Origin: Novosphingobium ovatum
GTDB lineage: Bacteria > Pseudomonadota > Alphaproteobacteria > Sphingomonadales > Sphingomonadaceae
DNA length: 64,000 nucleotides
Direction: 5' to 3'
NCBI RefSeq assembly: GCF_009909235.1
Contig: NZ_JAAAPO010000002.1
Location: forward strand, 1-64,000
The notes under the pieces were generated by a model. The model did not search any database. It was not told the origin of the DNA and worked only from the letters and a program-made list of their open reading frames with translations. This document shows, piece after piece, positions 17,602 to 26,578 of the stretch. The first letter of the stretch is position 1. Each line of letters starts with the position of its first letter. Both the position numbers and the translations under genes were made by a program.

Positions 17602-18216
17602 TTAGATCCAGCCCAGCGTTACCGCCAATTGCCACAGGCCGATCACCGCAAACAGCCCGGCCGCCACAATGCGCGCCACCGACAGCGGCACAATCCGCAC
17701 CAGCTTGTCGCCCAGAAACACGGCCGGGGCGTCCGCGATCATCATGCCCAGCGTCGTGCCGGCGGCCACGGCAAACACCTGCGCGGGGAATTGCGCGCCC
17801 AGCGCAATGGTGGCGATCTGCGTCTTGTCGCCGATCTCGACCAGAAAGAACGACACCAGCGTGGTCAGGAACGCGCCCATTGCGCCCTTGCCACCCTTGC
17901 CCTTGACGGCTTGGGCGGCCTCGTCCTCGTCCAGCTTGTCGGGGACCAGCGTCCATGCCGCCATCGCCAGAAAGCCGATGGCCACCGCCACGCGGAACCA
18001 CAGCGCTTCGAGCAGGCCCGCCACCTGCGCGCCGATAAAGGCCGAGATCAGGTGATTGACGACCGTTGCGGCAAAGATGCCTGCCACAATCGCCCAAGGG
18101 CGGCGCAGGCGGGCGGCCAGAATGATGGCCAGCAGCATGGTTTTGTCACCAATTTCGGCAAGCGTGACAACGGCGGTGGACGACAGCAGGGGCGTCAGAA
18201 AGGCAGGCAGGATCAT
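17602..18216 (-). CDS. TMEM165/GDT1 (UPF0016) family transporter, probable Mn2+ exporter
   Basis: 204 aa with about six membrane helices and the two inverted signature motifs EIGDKT at residues 21-26 and 127-132. A charged cytoplasmic loop (DKLDEDEAAQAVKGKGGKG) lies between the halves. Family members move Mn2+ or Ca2+ in exchange for H+, and several bacterial homologues export manganese. The ATG overlaps the stop of the preceding SDR gene by 4 nt (ATGA), so it is translationally coupled to it. I saw no yybP-ykoY-type leader, but the promoter must lie upstream of the SDR gene. Confidence 0.85.
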   Translation of the reverse strand: MILPAFLTPLLSSTAVVTLAEIGDKTMLLAIILAARLRRPWAIVAGIFAATVVNHLISAFIGAQVAGLLEALWFRVAVAIGFLAMAAWTLVPDKLDEDEAAQAVKGKGGKGAMGAFLTTLVSFFLVEIGDKTQIATIALGAQFPAQVFAVAAGTTLGMMIADAPAVFLGDKLVRIVPLSVARIVAAGLFAVIGLWQLAVTLGWI

Positions 18217-18995
18217 GACCGCGCCAGATAGAGGACATCTCGCGGTTGCGAAAGCAAATGTTGGCCGGAATCGACGAATACGGTTTCGCCACTGGCCAGC
18301 CAGCCCTGCGACAGGAACAGCGCGGTGCTGGCCAGATCGTCCAGTTCGGTCAACCGGCCCAGCAGGTTCATCCGGCCCGAGGTCTGGTGTTCGTGCGGGG
18401 CCTGATCCCAACTGGGCAGCATCGCGCCCGGCGCCAAGCCATAGACCCGGTCGTCCGGCCTGCGGGCCCCGCCATCCTGCGCCGCCATCGCTAGCATCCG
18501 TACCGTCGCGCCCAGCGCGTGCTTGGCCATGGTATAGCTGAAGAAATCGGGGTTGGGGTTGGCCAGTTTCATGTCCAGCAGGTTGATCACCCGCCGCCCG
18601 CCCCGGCTTTGCGCGCCACCCTGATCGGCCGGCGCCAGAAAGGCCTGTGCCAGACGGGTGGGGGTGATGGCGTTGACGGCCATCGCCTCGGCCATGACGG
18701 AGGGGTCGATGCCCGCCGCGCCATCGTAACGGAACACCGCCGCGCAATTGATCAACACCCGCCAATCGTCCAGCCGCTGTGCCAGCGCATGGGCCATTTC
18801 GACCGCCGCATCGCCATCGGCCAGATCGCAGCGGGCGATTTCGGCGCTGGGCAGGCTGGCGGCCAGCGCCTGCGCCGCGTCACGCGATTGGCCGTAATGG
18901 ATCACCACATGCCACCCCGCGTCGCCAAAGGCGCGGGCCAGATGCGCGCCAATCCGTTTGGCGCCGCCGGTGATCAGAACACTGGGTCGGGTCAT
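18213..18995 (-). CDS. SDR oxidoreductase resembling pteridine reductase/FolM
   Basis: 260 aa from ATG 18995. The dinucleotide motif TGGAKRIG (residues 9-16) has the Arg typical of NADPH-dependent pteridine reductases. The catalytic set is Asp141, Tyr154, Lys158 (NLLDMKLANPNPD then YTMAK). The Asp replaces the usual SDR Ser with the same 13- and 4-residue spacing as in PTR1. Such enzymes reduce dihydropterins such as dihydromonapterin. The substrate is inferred from these residues only. The gene is coupled by a 4-nt overlap to the GDT1-family gene downstream. Confidence 0.75.
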   Translation of the reverse strand: MTRPSVLITGGAKRIGAHLARAFGDAGWHVVIHYGQSRDAAQALAASLPSAEIARCDLADGDAAVEMAHALAQRLDDWRVLINCAAVFRYDGAAGIDPSVMAEAMAVNAITPTRLAQAFLAPADQGGAQSRGGRRVINLLDMKLANPNPDFFSYTMAKHALGATVRMLAMAAQDGGARRPDDRVYGLAPGAMLPSWDQAPHEHQTSGRMNLLGRLTELDDLASTALFLSQGWLASGETVFVDSGQHLLSQPRDVLYLARS

Positions 18996-19061
18996 TGGCC
19001 TTCTAACAGCACAGACCGCTTGCAGAGGAAAGGGCACAAAAGGGCAGGATCCCCGCCGCCC

Positions 19062-19715
19062 CTATCCCAGCGCGATGTCGTCCACCCCGTCGCCAAACGC
19101 CGCGCCACCTGCCGCATCGGCGATGAACAGGCGGAAAAAGCGGCCCGCGTGGAACACCCATACCTCGTCAAATACCCCGCGCGCCGGGGCGCAGGCAGCC
19201 TCCCACCAGTCCAGCGGGGGATCGGCCAGCCCGATGATCCATGCCGCGTTGGACCGCAGGATGATCCCGTCACAGCGCGGATAGTCCTTGGCCGCCTTTT
19301 TCCGCATCAGCCGGGCGATTTCGGCGGCATAGACATCCGGTTCGACCGAGGCCCCGGCATCGCTTAACGGATCGCCGCCATGGGTGAACCGGCGGCAGAA
19401 GGCCTCATAGCTCTCGTTGCGGCGGTGTTCGGGGGCGTCGGCCTCGGTGTTTTCAAAGATCAGTTCGGCCCCATCGACGCGGATGGCGAAATCGGGCGTG
19501 TCATGCGCGGTTTCCGACAACAGCCGCACCGCCTCTGCCCCGCGCACAAGGGCGAAACGGGCGGCCATGTAGCCTTCGCGAAAGGGCTTGCCACGCTGGC
19601 TGCGCACTTCGCATTCGCGGTCCAGCGCTTCGCCCACCTGCTGTGCCAGCGCCAACAGTGCGGATGGGCTGAACCATGTGTCATAGGGGATGGTGGCGGG
19701 CAGGCTGGGGGTCAT
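19062..19715 (-). CDS. Conserved-looking hypothetical protein (217 aa)
   Basis: Starts at ATG 19715 (TPSLPATIPYDTWFSPSALL). It is a soluble alpha/beta-looking protein without signal or membrane segments. Notable segments are the basic REGYMAARFALVRGAEAVRLL, RNESYEAFCRRFTHGGDPLS, and a Trp-rich C-terminal part (DPPLDWWEAACAPARGVFDE, VWVFHAGRFFRLF). I do not recognise the family. It lies 66 nt upstream of the SDR gene on the same strand and may share its transcript, and it is divergent to topA. Confidence 0.65.
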   Translation of the reverse strand: MTPSLPATIPYDTWFSPSALLALAQQVGEALDRECEVRSQRGKPFREGYMAARFALVRGAEAVRLLSETAHDTPDFAIRVDGAELIFENTEADAPEHRRNESYEAFCRRFTHGGDPLSDAGASVEPDVYAAEIARLMRKKAAKDYPRCDGIILRSNAAWIIGLADPPLDWWEAACAPARGVFDEVWVFHAGRFFRLFIADAAGGAAFGDGVDDIALG

Positions 19716-19941
19716 GGGTGGCGAGGTGTGGCACGATCACGGGCGGCTTGCCAAGGGGGGACGCAAGGGGGACGCCCTGCGCGCCTGTTCACCTTTCGTC
19801 GGAGGCGTGGCGAGGGGGGTTGACGAAGGGGGGCATGCCGCCCCACCCTCGCACGCACGTATGAGGCATGGGCCGGGGGGCAGCCGAAACGCGGCGCACC
19901 CCATGGCCTGTCGCCCGCGCATTTGGGTAAAGCGTCCGAAC

Positions 19942-22578
19942 ATGCAGCTAGTTATTGTCGAATCCCCCGCCAAGGCGAAGACGATCGAGAAGTACCTTGG
20001 TAAGGATTTCAAGGTTTTGGCCAGCTATGGCCACGTCCGCGATCTGCCGGCCAAGGATGGCTCGGTGCGCCCGGACGAGGACTTTGCGATGGACTGGGAA
20101 CTGTATGGCGACAAGCAGTCCCGCGTGCGCGAAATCGCCGATCTGGCCAAGCAGGCCGACCGTCTGATTCTGGCGACTGACCCTGATCGTGAGGGGGAGG
20201 CCATCAGCTGGCACGTGCGCGAACTGTTGCAAAAGCGCCGCGCGCTGCCCAAATTGGTGTCGCGCGTGACGTTCAACGCCATCACCAAGGACGCGGTCAC
20301 CACCGCGATGCAGCACCCGCGCGAGCTGGATCAGGACCTGATCGACGCCTATCTGGCGCGCCGCGCGCTGGACTATCTGTTCGGCTTCACGCTCTCGCCG
20401 GTGCTGTGGCGCAAGCTGCCGGGGGCCAAATCGGCAGGCCGTGTGCAGTCGGTGGCGCTGCGCCTGATTGTTGAGCGCGAGCGCGAGATCGAGGCCTTTA
20501 CCCCGCAGGAATATTGGCAGGTCGTGGCCAAGATGCTGCATGATGGCACCGGCTTTGCCGCGCGTCTGGTCAAGTTTGAGGGGCAAAAGCTGGACAAGCT
20601 GAGCCTGGGCGATGCCGGCACCGCCGCCCGCGCCAAGGCGGCGGTAGAAGGCGGCGCCTTCCGCGTGGAAGAGGTGGAGACCAAGCCGGTCCGCCGCAAT
20701 CCCTATCCGCCCTTTACCACCAGCACTCTGCAACAGGAGGCCGCGCGCAAGCTGGGCTTTTCGGCCAGCCACACGATGCGCGTGGCCCAAACGCTGTATG
20801 AGGCGGGCGCGATCACCTATATGCGTACCGATGGCGTGCAGATGGACCCCAGCGCCATCAGTGCCGCGCGGGTGGAAATCACCAACCGTTTTTCCGGGCA
20901 TTTCGTGCCTGAAAAGCCCCGCCATTACGAGACCAAGGCCAAGAACGCGCAGGAGGCCCACGAGGCCATCCGCCCGACCGAGTTCAGCCGCGACCGTTAC
21001 GGCAGCGGCGATGAAGGCCGCCTGTATGACCTGATCTGGAAGCGCGCGCTGGCCAGCCAGATGGCCACCGCGCAACTGGAGCGCACCACGGTCACGCTGC
21101 GCGATGGTACCGGCATGCATGAGCTGCGCGCCACCGGCCAGGTGGTGAAATTCCCCGGCTTCATGGCCGTGTATGACGAAAGCCGCGACCAAAAGCCCGA
21201 CAGCGACGAGGAGGACGCGAACCTGCTGCCGCTGATGTCCAAGGGCGACATGCCGGTCAAACAGGACGTCGAGGCGACCCAGCACTTTACCCAGCCCCCG
21301 CCGCGCTTTTCCGAGGCTTCGCTGGTCAAGCGGTTGGAGGAGCTGGGCATCGGCCGCCCGTCGACCTATGCCGCGACGTTGCAGGTGCTCAAGGACCGCG
21401 CCTATGTCCGCACCGAGAAAAACCGTTTCTTTGCCGAGGAATCGGGCCGCCTGTTGACGGCCTTTCTGGAACGCTTCTTCCCGCGCTATGTCGCCTATGA
21501 GTTCACCGCCGGGATGGAGGACGAGCTTGACGATGTGTCGGGCGGGCGCGCCGGATGGAAGGCCTTGCTTGAGGCCTTCTGGAAGGACTTCAAGCCCAAG
21601 TCTGACGAGGTGATGGAGAAGAAGCCCTCGGAAGTGACCGAGGCGCTGGACGAATTCCTGTCCGACTATCTGTTCCCTGCCAAGGAAGACGGGTCCGACC
21701 CGCGCAAATGCCCCCAGTGCGAGGCGGGCCGTCTGGCGCTGCGCGGTGGCCGCTATGGCGCGTTCATCGCCTGCAACAATTACCCGGAATGCAAATTCAC
21801 CCGCAAATTCGCCCAGCCCGGCGGCAGCGCCGATGCGGGCGAAGAGGGCGAATTGGGCAAGCACCCCGAAACGGGTGAGCCGATCCTGCGCAAGGTGGGC
21901 CGTTTTGGCCCCTATGTGCAGATGGGCGAGGGCGAGACCAGAAAAATGGCCAGCATCCCCAAGGACATCGGGGAAATGACGCTGGACTGGGCGGTCAAGC
22001 TGCTCAGCCTGCCGCGTGCCATCGGCCCGCATCCCGAAAGCGGCGAGCCGATCACCGCCAGCATTGGCCGCTATGGCCCCTATCTGGCGCATAATGGCAA
22101 ATACGCCCGGCTGAAATCCACAGCAGAGGTGTTCGAGACCGGCATGAACATGGCCGTGTCGAAACTGGCCGAGGCGGCGGCGGGTGGTGGGCGTGGCCGC
22201 GCCAGCGCCGAGCCGTTGAAGGTTCTGGGCGCACATCCCACCAGCGGGGGCGAGATGAAGGTGATGGCGGGCCGTTTTGGCCCCTATGTCACCGATGGCA
22301 CCACCAACGCCACGCTGCCCAAGGGCACCGAACCGGCCGATCTGACCGCCGAGCAGGCCGCCACCTTGATCGATGAGCGCGCCGCCAAGGGCCCGGCCAA
22401 GGGCAAGAAAAAGGCGCCCGCGAAAAAGGCCGCGCCGAAAAAGGCCGCCAAAACCGAGGCCAAGGCCGACGATGGCGCGGAGGCCAAGCCGAGGAAGGCT
22501 CCGGCCAAGAAGGCGGCGGCGAAAAAGCCCGCCGCCAAGAAAGCGCCCGCGAAAAAAGCCGCCACACCGGGCGGTTGA
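19942..22578 (+). CDS. topA: DNA topoisomerase I (type IA) with Lys/Ala-rich tail
   Basis: 878 aa from ATG 19942 (MQLVIVESPAKAKTIEKYLG). It relaxes negative supercoils. Toprim motifs include VESPAKAKT and the acidic DPDREGE. Catalytic Tyr293 lies in ITYMRTDGVQ. Later parts show IGRPSTYA, one four-Cys zinc ribbon (CPQC...CNNYPEC) at about 590-625, then three or four short RFGPYV-type repeats and a basic tail from about residue 815 built of KKAPAKKAA units. The tail resembles those known to boost processivity in actinobacterial TopA, but here it is only inferred to bind DNA. The 84 codons of open frame upstream of the start are probably not translated. Confidence 0.96.
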   Translation: MQLVIVESPAKAKTIEKYLGKDFKVLASYGHVRDLPAKDGSVRPDEDFAMDWELYGDKQSRVREIADLAKQADRLILATDPDREGEAISWHVRELLQKRRALPKLVSRVTFNAITKDAVTTAMQHPRELDQDLIDAYLARRALDYLFGFTLSPVLWRKLPGAKSAGRVQSVALRLIVEREREIEAFTPQEYWQVVAKMLHDGTGFAARLVKFEGQKLDKLSLGDAGTAARAKAAVEGGAFRVEEVETKPVRRNPYPPFTTSTLQQEAARKLGFSASHTMRVAQTLYEAGAITYMRTDGVQMDPSAISAARVEITNRFSGHFVPEKPRHYETKAKNAQEAHEAIRPTEFSRDRYGSGDEGRLYDLIWKRALASQMATAQLERTTVTLRDGTGMHELRATGQVVKFPGFMAVYDESRDQKPDSDEEDANLLPLMSKGDMPVKQDVEATQHFTQPPPRFSEASLVKRLEELGIGRPSTYAATLQVLKDRAYVRTEKNRFFAEESGRLLTAFLERFFPRYVAYEFTAGMEDELDDVSGGRAGWKALLEAFWKDFKPKSDEVMEKKPSEVTEALDEFLSDYLFPAKEDGSDPRKCPQCEAGRLALRGGRYGAFIACNNYPECKFTRKFAQPGGSADAGEEGELGKHPETGEPILRKVGRFGPYVQMGEGETRKMASIPKDIGEMTLDWAVKLLSLPRAIGPHPESGEPITASIGRYGPYLAHNGKYARLKSTAEVFETGMNMAVSKLAEAAAGGGRGRASAEPLKVLGAHPTSGGEMKVMAGRFGPYVTDGTTNATLPKGTEPADLTAEQAATLIDERAAKGPAKGKKKAPAKKAAPKKAAKTEAKADDGAEAKPRKAPAKKAAAKKPAAKKAPAKKAATPGG

Positions 22579-22638
22579 CCTTCAAGCTCTTGCTTGAGCC
22601 TTGGGGCGATTTACTGACCACCCGAGCACGAAATCGCC

Positions 22639-23265
22639 CTAATGCTGCATAAGTTCGGGTTTTGGGGCCTGGTCGATCATGGCCAAGGCCTGCGCCATGG
22701 CGGGATCGTCCTCCTTTTTTGAGTCCAGCCATGCGCGGAAGTCGGTGATATTTTCCGGCGGGACGCGGCCACCCACCCATGCCGTGGCGATGATTTTGGC
22801 CGCCTGCGCGCTGCCATGGTGTGCGGCGCGGATGAAGTAGGCCAGCGCCTCATCGGGCATCAGCAGGCCTGCATCATAGTCCAGCGCACGAGCCAGACGC
22901 ATTTCCGCGATTGGCTGGCCGCTGCTCACCGCTTGACGATACCAATGGATCTGGCGCACAAACAAGTCGGTAGCGCCCGCTTTGCCCAGCTTGGCTTCGC
23001 GGATCAGGGCTTGTCCATAAGCATCGCCTAAGGCCATGGCAGCGGCCTGATTGCCCGCATTGGCGGCCTTTTCCAAACATCTGGCCACTGCGCTTTCCAG
23101 AGCAACACTTGCGCCTTGCGAACAATCAGGCAGGTGCAGCCCCTGTCTGATCTGTTGTGCCGATGGCTCGGCTGGTGGACCAGCGGAGGGGGCATAGGAC
23201 AACGCCATCGGCTTGCAGGCCCATAGCGCAAAAAGGGGAGCGAAGAGAAGAGCGGGCCTTTTCAT
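22639..23265 (-). CDS. Sel1-like repeat protein, probable lipoprotein
   Basis: 208 aa. The N-terminus MKRPALLFAPLFALWAC looks like a lipoprotein signal with Cys17, although Trp at -2 is unusual for a lipobox. The mature part carries Sel1/TPR-like helical repeats: ANAGNQAAAMALGDAYG, YRQAVSSGQPIAEMRLARAL, and YFIRAAHHGSAQAAKIIATA. Sel1 repeats mediate protein-protein contacts and are common in envelope stress or secretion accessory proteins. It ends 60 nt from topA (convergent) and begins 4 nt downstream of the glycosyltransferase gene stop, so it may be the last gene of that operon. Confidence 0.75.
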   Translation of the reverse strand: MKRPALLFAPLFALWACKPMALSYAPSAGPPAEPSAQQIRQGLHLPDCSQGASVALESAVARCLEKAANAGNQAAAMALGDAYGQALIREAKLGKAGATDLFVRQIHWYRQAVSSGQPIAEMRLARALDYDAGLLMPDEALAYFIRAAHHGSAQAAKIIATAWVGGRVPPENITDFRAWLDSKKEDDPAMAQALAMIDQAPKPELMQH

Positions 23266-23269
23266 GAAT

Positions 23270-24781
23270 TCAGTGCCCCAGCCTGCTCAAAGATGCGTTA
23301 TAGTCGAAATCCCTGCTGACGCCCGGGCAAAGGCCGGGGCGTTTGAAGATGCAGTAATATTGGTCCTTGGCACGTTTGTGGGGAAATTCGCATCGTACCA
23401 GGCGATAGGAGTTGGGCAATTCGGTTTCGGCGTAACGCGGCGCAAAAGCCATGTTGAAGGAGGAGGCATTGGCCGCGGCAACCAGTTTGGCATTAGGCCC
23501 ATCGATCAGCAAAATCGGGACTGATCGCCCCAACAGCGCATAGGACGCCGTGGGATGATGCGGCGCGCGATAGATGGCCAAGCCGCACAGGGCAGGGTCG
23601 CCGCTCGCCAAGGCCATCGAATGAAACAGGGCGCGCCCCTTGCCCCAATTGTCGACGAAAGGCGTGATCAGCGATGTCGTCATGGCCAGAGCAAACCACA
23701 GGGGCATGACGATAGCGTAAATCCGGCTGCTTTCGAAAGAGCTCCAGCGGATCTTTTGAAAGATATCGACCGTCCCGATGGCGGCAAGAAAGATCAGCTG
23801 AAGCTGGCCCAAGAGGATGAAGCGATATTCCTTGTGCGGGATCAGGCTATGCGTGACGATGGTAATCAGGCCAATCGCCAGCAGCAGCGGAAACCTCCTT
23901 GCCGCGATGACGATGGCGGGAATGAAGACAATCGTCCCAATCGACCATGTACGGATGATCTGATCGCCATACCACCATGCAGGCTGCGTCCCGAAAAATG
24001 CGCTGCGATTCTGGCTCAGATTCATCGAGAAATTGGTCATCAGCCAGCCAAAGGGCGGTTGGCCAGCGGCCAGATCCGCTGCCGCGCTCAAAGCGAGACC
24101 GGCCGCCGCGCCGATGAACATGCGCGCGCTCTTCTGCACAGAGCACTGTGCATAAAGCGCGGCAAGACCAAGGACGCCGATCGCGGGCAAATACTGGAAG
24201 CGAATGGCCGCGGCCAAGGCAAGCGAAAAGCCGATCCAGATGGTTCTGAAGGTTTCCTTGCGCGGGTTTGCATAGAAGGCAAGAATGGCCGACATTATCA
24301 GGATGGTGGCGAGATTTTCGCCCGAAGGCCTTGTGCTGAAATAGAAAACCTCCGGCCAGATGGCGCCCACCCATCCCGCGACAATCGCGTGAGAGGCGCT
24401 GATTTTGGCGCCAAGCCGCCAAAATGTGTAAGGAATGACCAAGGAGATGAGGCCGATAACCAGCCGCAACAGCGCAAGATCGATCTGCGCGCCGGGCGCA
24501 ATGGCCTGCGCGGTGGCCAAGATCGGGCGAAACATCATCGGCACAAGCCAGCCACGCAGCCCGACATGGAATTCCCATGTCGCAATCCAATGACCTGTTA
24601 TCCAGCCCCATGCCGGCTCGACATACTGCCAGATTTCGTCAGGCTGGTGAAAGCCAGGTTGGCAAGCCATGGCCACGCGAAACAGGATTGCGGCCAGGGC
24701 GACAAGGCCGACAAGCCGGTTTTTGGACAGCCAAAAACCACGGCTGCGCAGCGACATTCGCGCCGCTTGAATAAAAGTCAT
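23270..24781 (-). CDS. GT22-like membrane mannosyltransferase (GT-C fold)
   Basis: 503 aa from ATG 24781. The frame is open to 24949, but that part overlaps the upstream gene. Nine or more hydrophobic helices are present. The first loop carries QPGFHQPDEIWQYVEPAWGW, in which HQPDE matches the acidic motif of GT22 enzymes (ALG9/ALG12/PIG-B type). A later LIPHKEYRFILLGQLQL matches their HKEERF-like motif. These enzymes use dolichyl- or polyprenyl-phosphate mannose. Donor and acceptor here are unknown. The gene is markedly less GC-rich than its neighbours, which suggests horizontal origin. It starts 17 nt after the preceding glycosyltransferase. Confidence 0.8.
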   Translation of the reverse strand: MTFIQAARMSLRSRGFWLSKNRLVGLVALAAILFRVAMACQPGFHQPDEIWQYVEPAWGWITGHWIATWEFHVGLRGWLVPMMFRPILATAQAIAPGAQIDLALLRLVIGLISLVIPYTFWRLGAKISASHAIVAGWVGAIWPEVFYFSTRPSGENLATILIMSAILAFYANPRKETFRTIWIGFSLALAAAIRFQYLPAIGVLGLAALYAQCSVQKSARMFIGAAAGLALSAAADLAAGQPPFGWLMTNFSMNLSQNRSAFFGTQPAWWYGDQIIRTWSIGTIVFIPAIVIAARRFPLLLAIGLITIVTHSLIPHKEYRFILLGQLQLIFLAAIGTVDIFQKIRWSSFESSRIYAIVMPLWFALAMTTSLITPFVDNWGKGRALFHSMALASGDPALCGLAIYRAPHHPTASYALLGRSVPILLIDGPNAKLVAAANASSFNMAFAPRYAETELPNSYRLVRCEFPHKRAKDQYYCIFKRPGLCPGVSRDFDYNASLSRLGH

Positions 24782-24798
24782 AAAAAATATGGCCTGTA

Positions 24799-26385
24799 TT
24801 AGGGGCGCGTTACCATAGGCAGTACCGGCTTGTTCGGAGCCGCTTGCTGATATCGGTAGACGAGGAGATTTCTCCAGCCGACATTGACCGATCCCACCAA
24901 TTGGTAATCGCGCTTCATATGCTGGAAGAGCATCGCACGGGTTTTCCAATTGACTGGTAAGGCGGAAGGGACAGCCGAGGTTATGACGACCGAAGGATGG
25001 CGTGCCAAGGTTCGCGCAAATTCTCCGGCGGCATCGACGCCCAAGGCCTCTTCATCAACCATCCCGTTCAAATGGTTGGGAAAGATATAGGGCGTCACGA
25101 AACAGGCATTGGTCAGGTAATAGAGGATCGGGTCGCCCTCGTTGATATAGACGCAACCGTTTTCGCCACGCGCCTGATCGATCAGCGCGGCGGCCTTGTA
25201 AACCTGTTGGGCGGTACCGTGGTGGCGCACATTGAACTGCATCACCATGCCGGCCGCGATTGCGCCCAGGCCGATCATTAGCCGCGTATACCACCGCCAC
25301 GGCGCCGCCTGGCCCAGCGCGGGCGCGGCGCAGATCATCAGCGGCACCAGCAGCGGCGCGACATAATGGTCATACCATGTGCCAAAAATCAGGAAGCCGA
25401 CCACCGCCGCCCCCGCCCAATAACGCAGGAACAGCAGCGCCTGGGGGTTGACGCCGGTGAACAGGCCGGGGATGCGGCGCGGCGCCAGGAAAACCGCGCA
25501 CCACACCGGGGTCAACAGCGCGACCTCCTTGGTCAGGCGCCACAGCGATCCGCCCAATGCCTCGTGTCGGCCAAAGATCGACAGGAAATTGGCCTGAACA
25601 AAGGCATCGGCATGGCCCATCGCGGCATACCAACCCAGCGCCGCCGCCGTCGGCAAGAGGGCCAGCCCCGCCCACAGCAGCCCGGCCAGCGCCATCCGCC
25701 CACGGTGCCATCCATGCGCATGGCCACGTGCCAGCAGTGCCAGCCCAAAGGCGCCACCCTCGAACACCACGGTATATTTGATCTGCATCGCGATGCCGGT
25801 GATCAGCATGATCACCGCGCCCCGGCGCAACAGCGCACCGGCGTCCGGCGCGGTATAGATGCGTAGCATGTACAGCCCCGCCAGCGCCACCAGCGGGTTG
25901 TAATAGACCGGCGCCTGTCCGCCAAAACAGAACACCGCCGCCAGCGCCAATTGATACGCCACGCCCGCCCAGAACGCCCCCAGCGGTGAGGCGATTTCAC
26001 GCGCGGCGCGATAGATCAGCAGCGAGGTCAGTGCCGTGCAGCCCATCGCCACCAATTGATAGGTCACGATGCCATCGCCGCCCAGCATGCGGATGCCAGC
26101 GAACACGGCAAACAGGCCCAGCGGCTTGCGGTCCCAGATGTCGACAAAGGGCAGTTGGCCCTGCAACATGCGGTCACCCACCAGCAGGTAGAATTGCTCG
26201 TCGATGTGGATCACCGGATAGCCCAGAATGGGCAGGCGCATCGCCATTGCAAGCAGCAGGAACAACGCGGCGGCCAAAGCGGTGCGACTGGCCAATGCGG
26301 CCTCGGCCCATCCCCAAAAACCCGGGGATTGCCGAGGAAATGCCGTCCGCAGCCGACCTGGCAGCGTCGCGATGAATTCCACCAT
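24799..26385 (-). CDS. GT39/PMT-like membrane glycosyltransferase
   Basis: 528 aa with about ten membrane helices. The first periplasmic loop VIHIDEQFYLLVGDRMLQGQ continues with VDIWDRKPLG, the acidic loop typical of ArnT/PMT-type GT-C enzymes that transfer sugar from polyprenyl-phosphate donors to lipid or protein. A soluble C-terminal region of about 140 residues follows (ENGCVYINEGDPILYYLTN). Together with the downstream GT22-like gene it forms a two-gene glycosylation unit. The acceptor is not identifiable. Confidence 0.78.
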   Translation of the reverse strand: MVEFIATLPGRLRTAFPRQSPGFWGWAEAALASRTALAAALFLLLAMAMRLPILGYPVIHIDEQFYLLVGDRMLQGQLPFVDIWDRKPLGLFAVFAGIRMLGGDGIVTYQLVAMGCTALTSLLIYRAAREIASPLGAFWAGVAYQLALAAVFCFGGQAPVYYNPLVALAGLYMLRIYTAPDAGALLRRGAVIMLITGIAMQIKYTVVFEGGAFGLALLARGHAHGWHRGRMALAGLLWAGLALLPTAAALGWYAAMGHADAFVQANFLSIFGRHEALGGSLWRLTKEVALLTPVWCAVFLAPRRIPGLFTGVNPQALLFLRYWAGAAVVGFLIFGTWYDHYVAPLLVPLMICAAPALGQAAPWRWYTRLMIGLGAIAAGMVMQFNVRHHGTAQQVYKAAALIDQARGENGCVYINEGDPILYYLTNACFVTPYIFPNHLNGMVDEEALGVDAAGEFARTLARHPSVVITSAVPSALPVNWKTRAMLFQHMKRDYQLVGSVNVGWRNLLVYRYQQAAPNKPVLPMVTRP

Positions 26386-26578
26386 TCAACAGAACTCCGA
26401 ATTCAGACCCAATTGCTGCAACATCCCTGTCCGGAAACAGGGTTCAGCGGTACGATTTTCCGGGTAAGCCCATTGGGTTGCTCCTGAATTTCGACCGTAT
26501 GGCGTCCAGATTGCAGACGGTTGCGCTGCGTCCCAACGCGCTTGCCGAGCGCGAACATGCCTTAAGGGGCGCTTACCG

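Noticed and set aside
19948-22236. A 762-codon minus-strand frame opposite topA.
   Set aside because: Complete overlap with topA on the coding strand and low-complexity composition without any motif.
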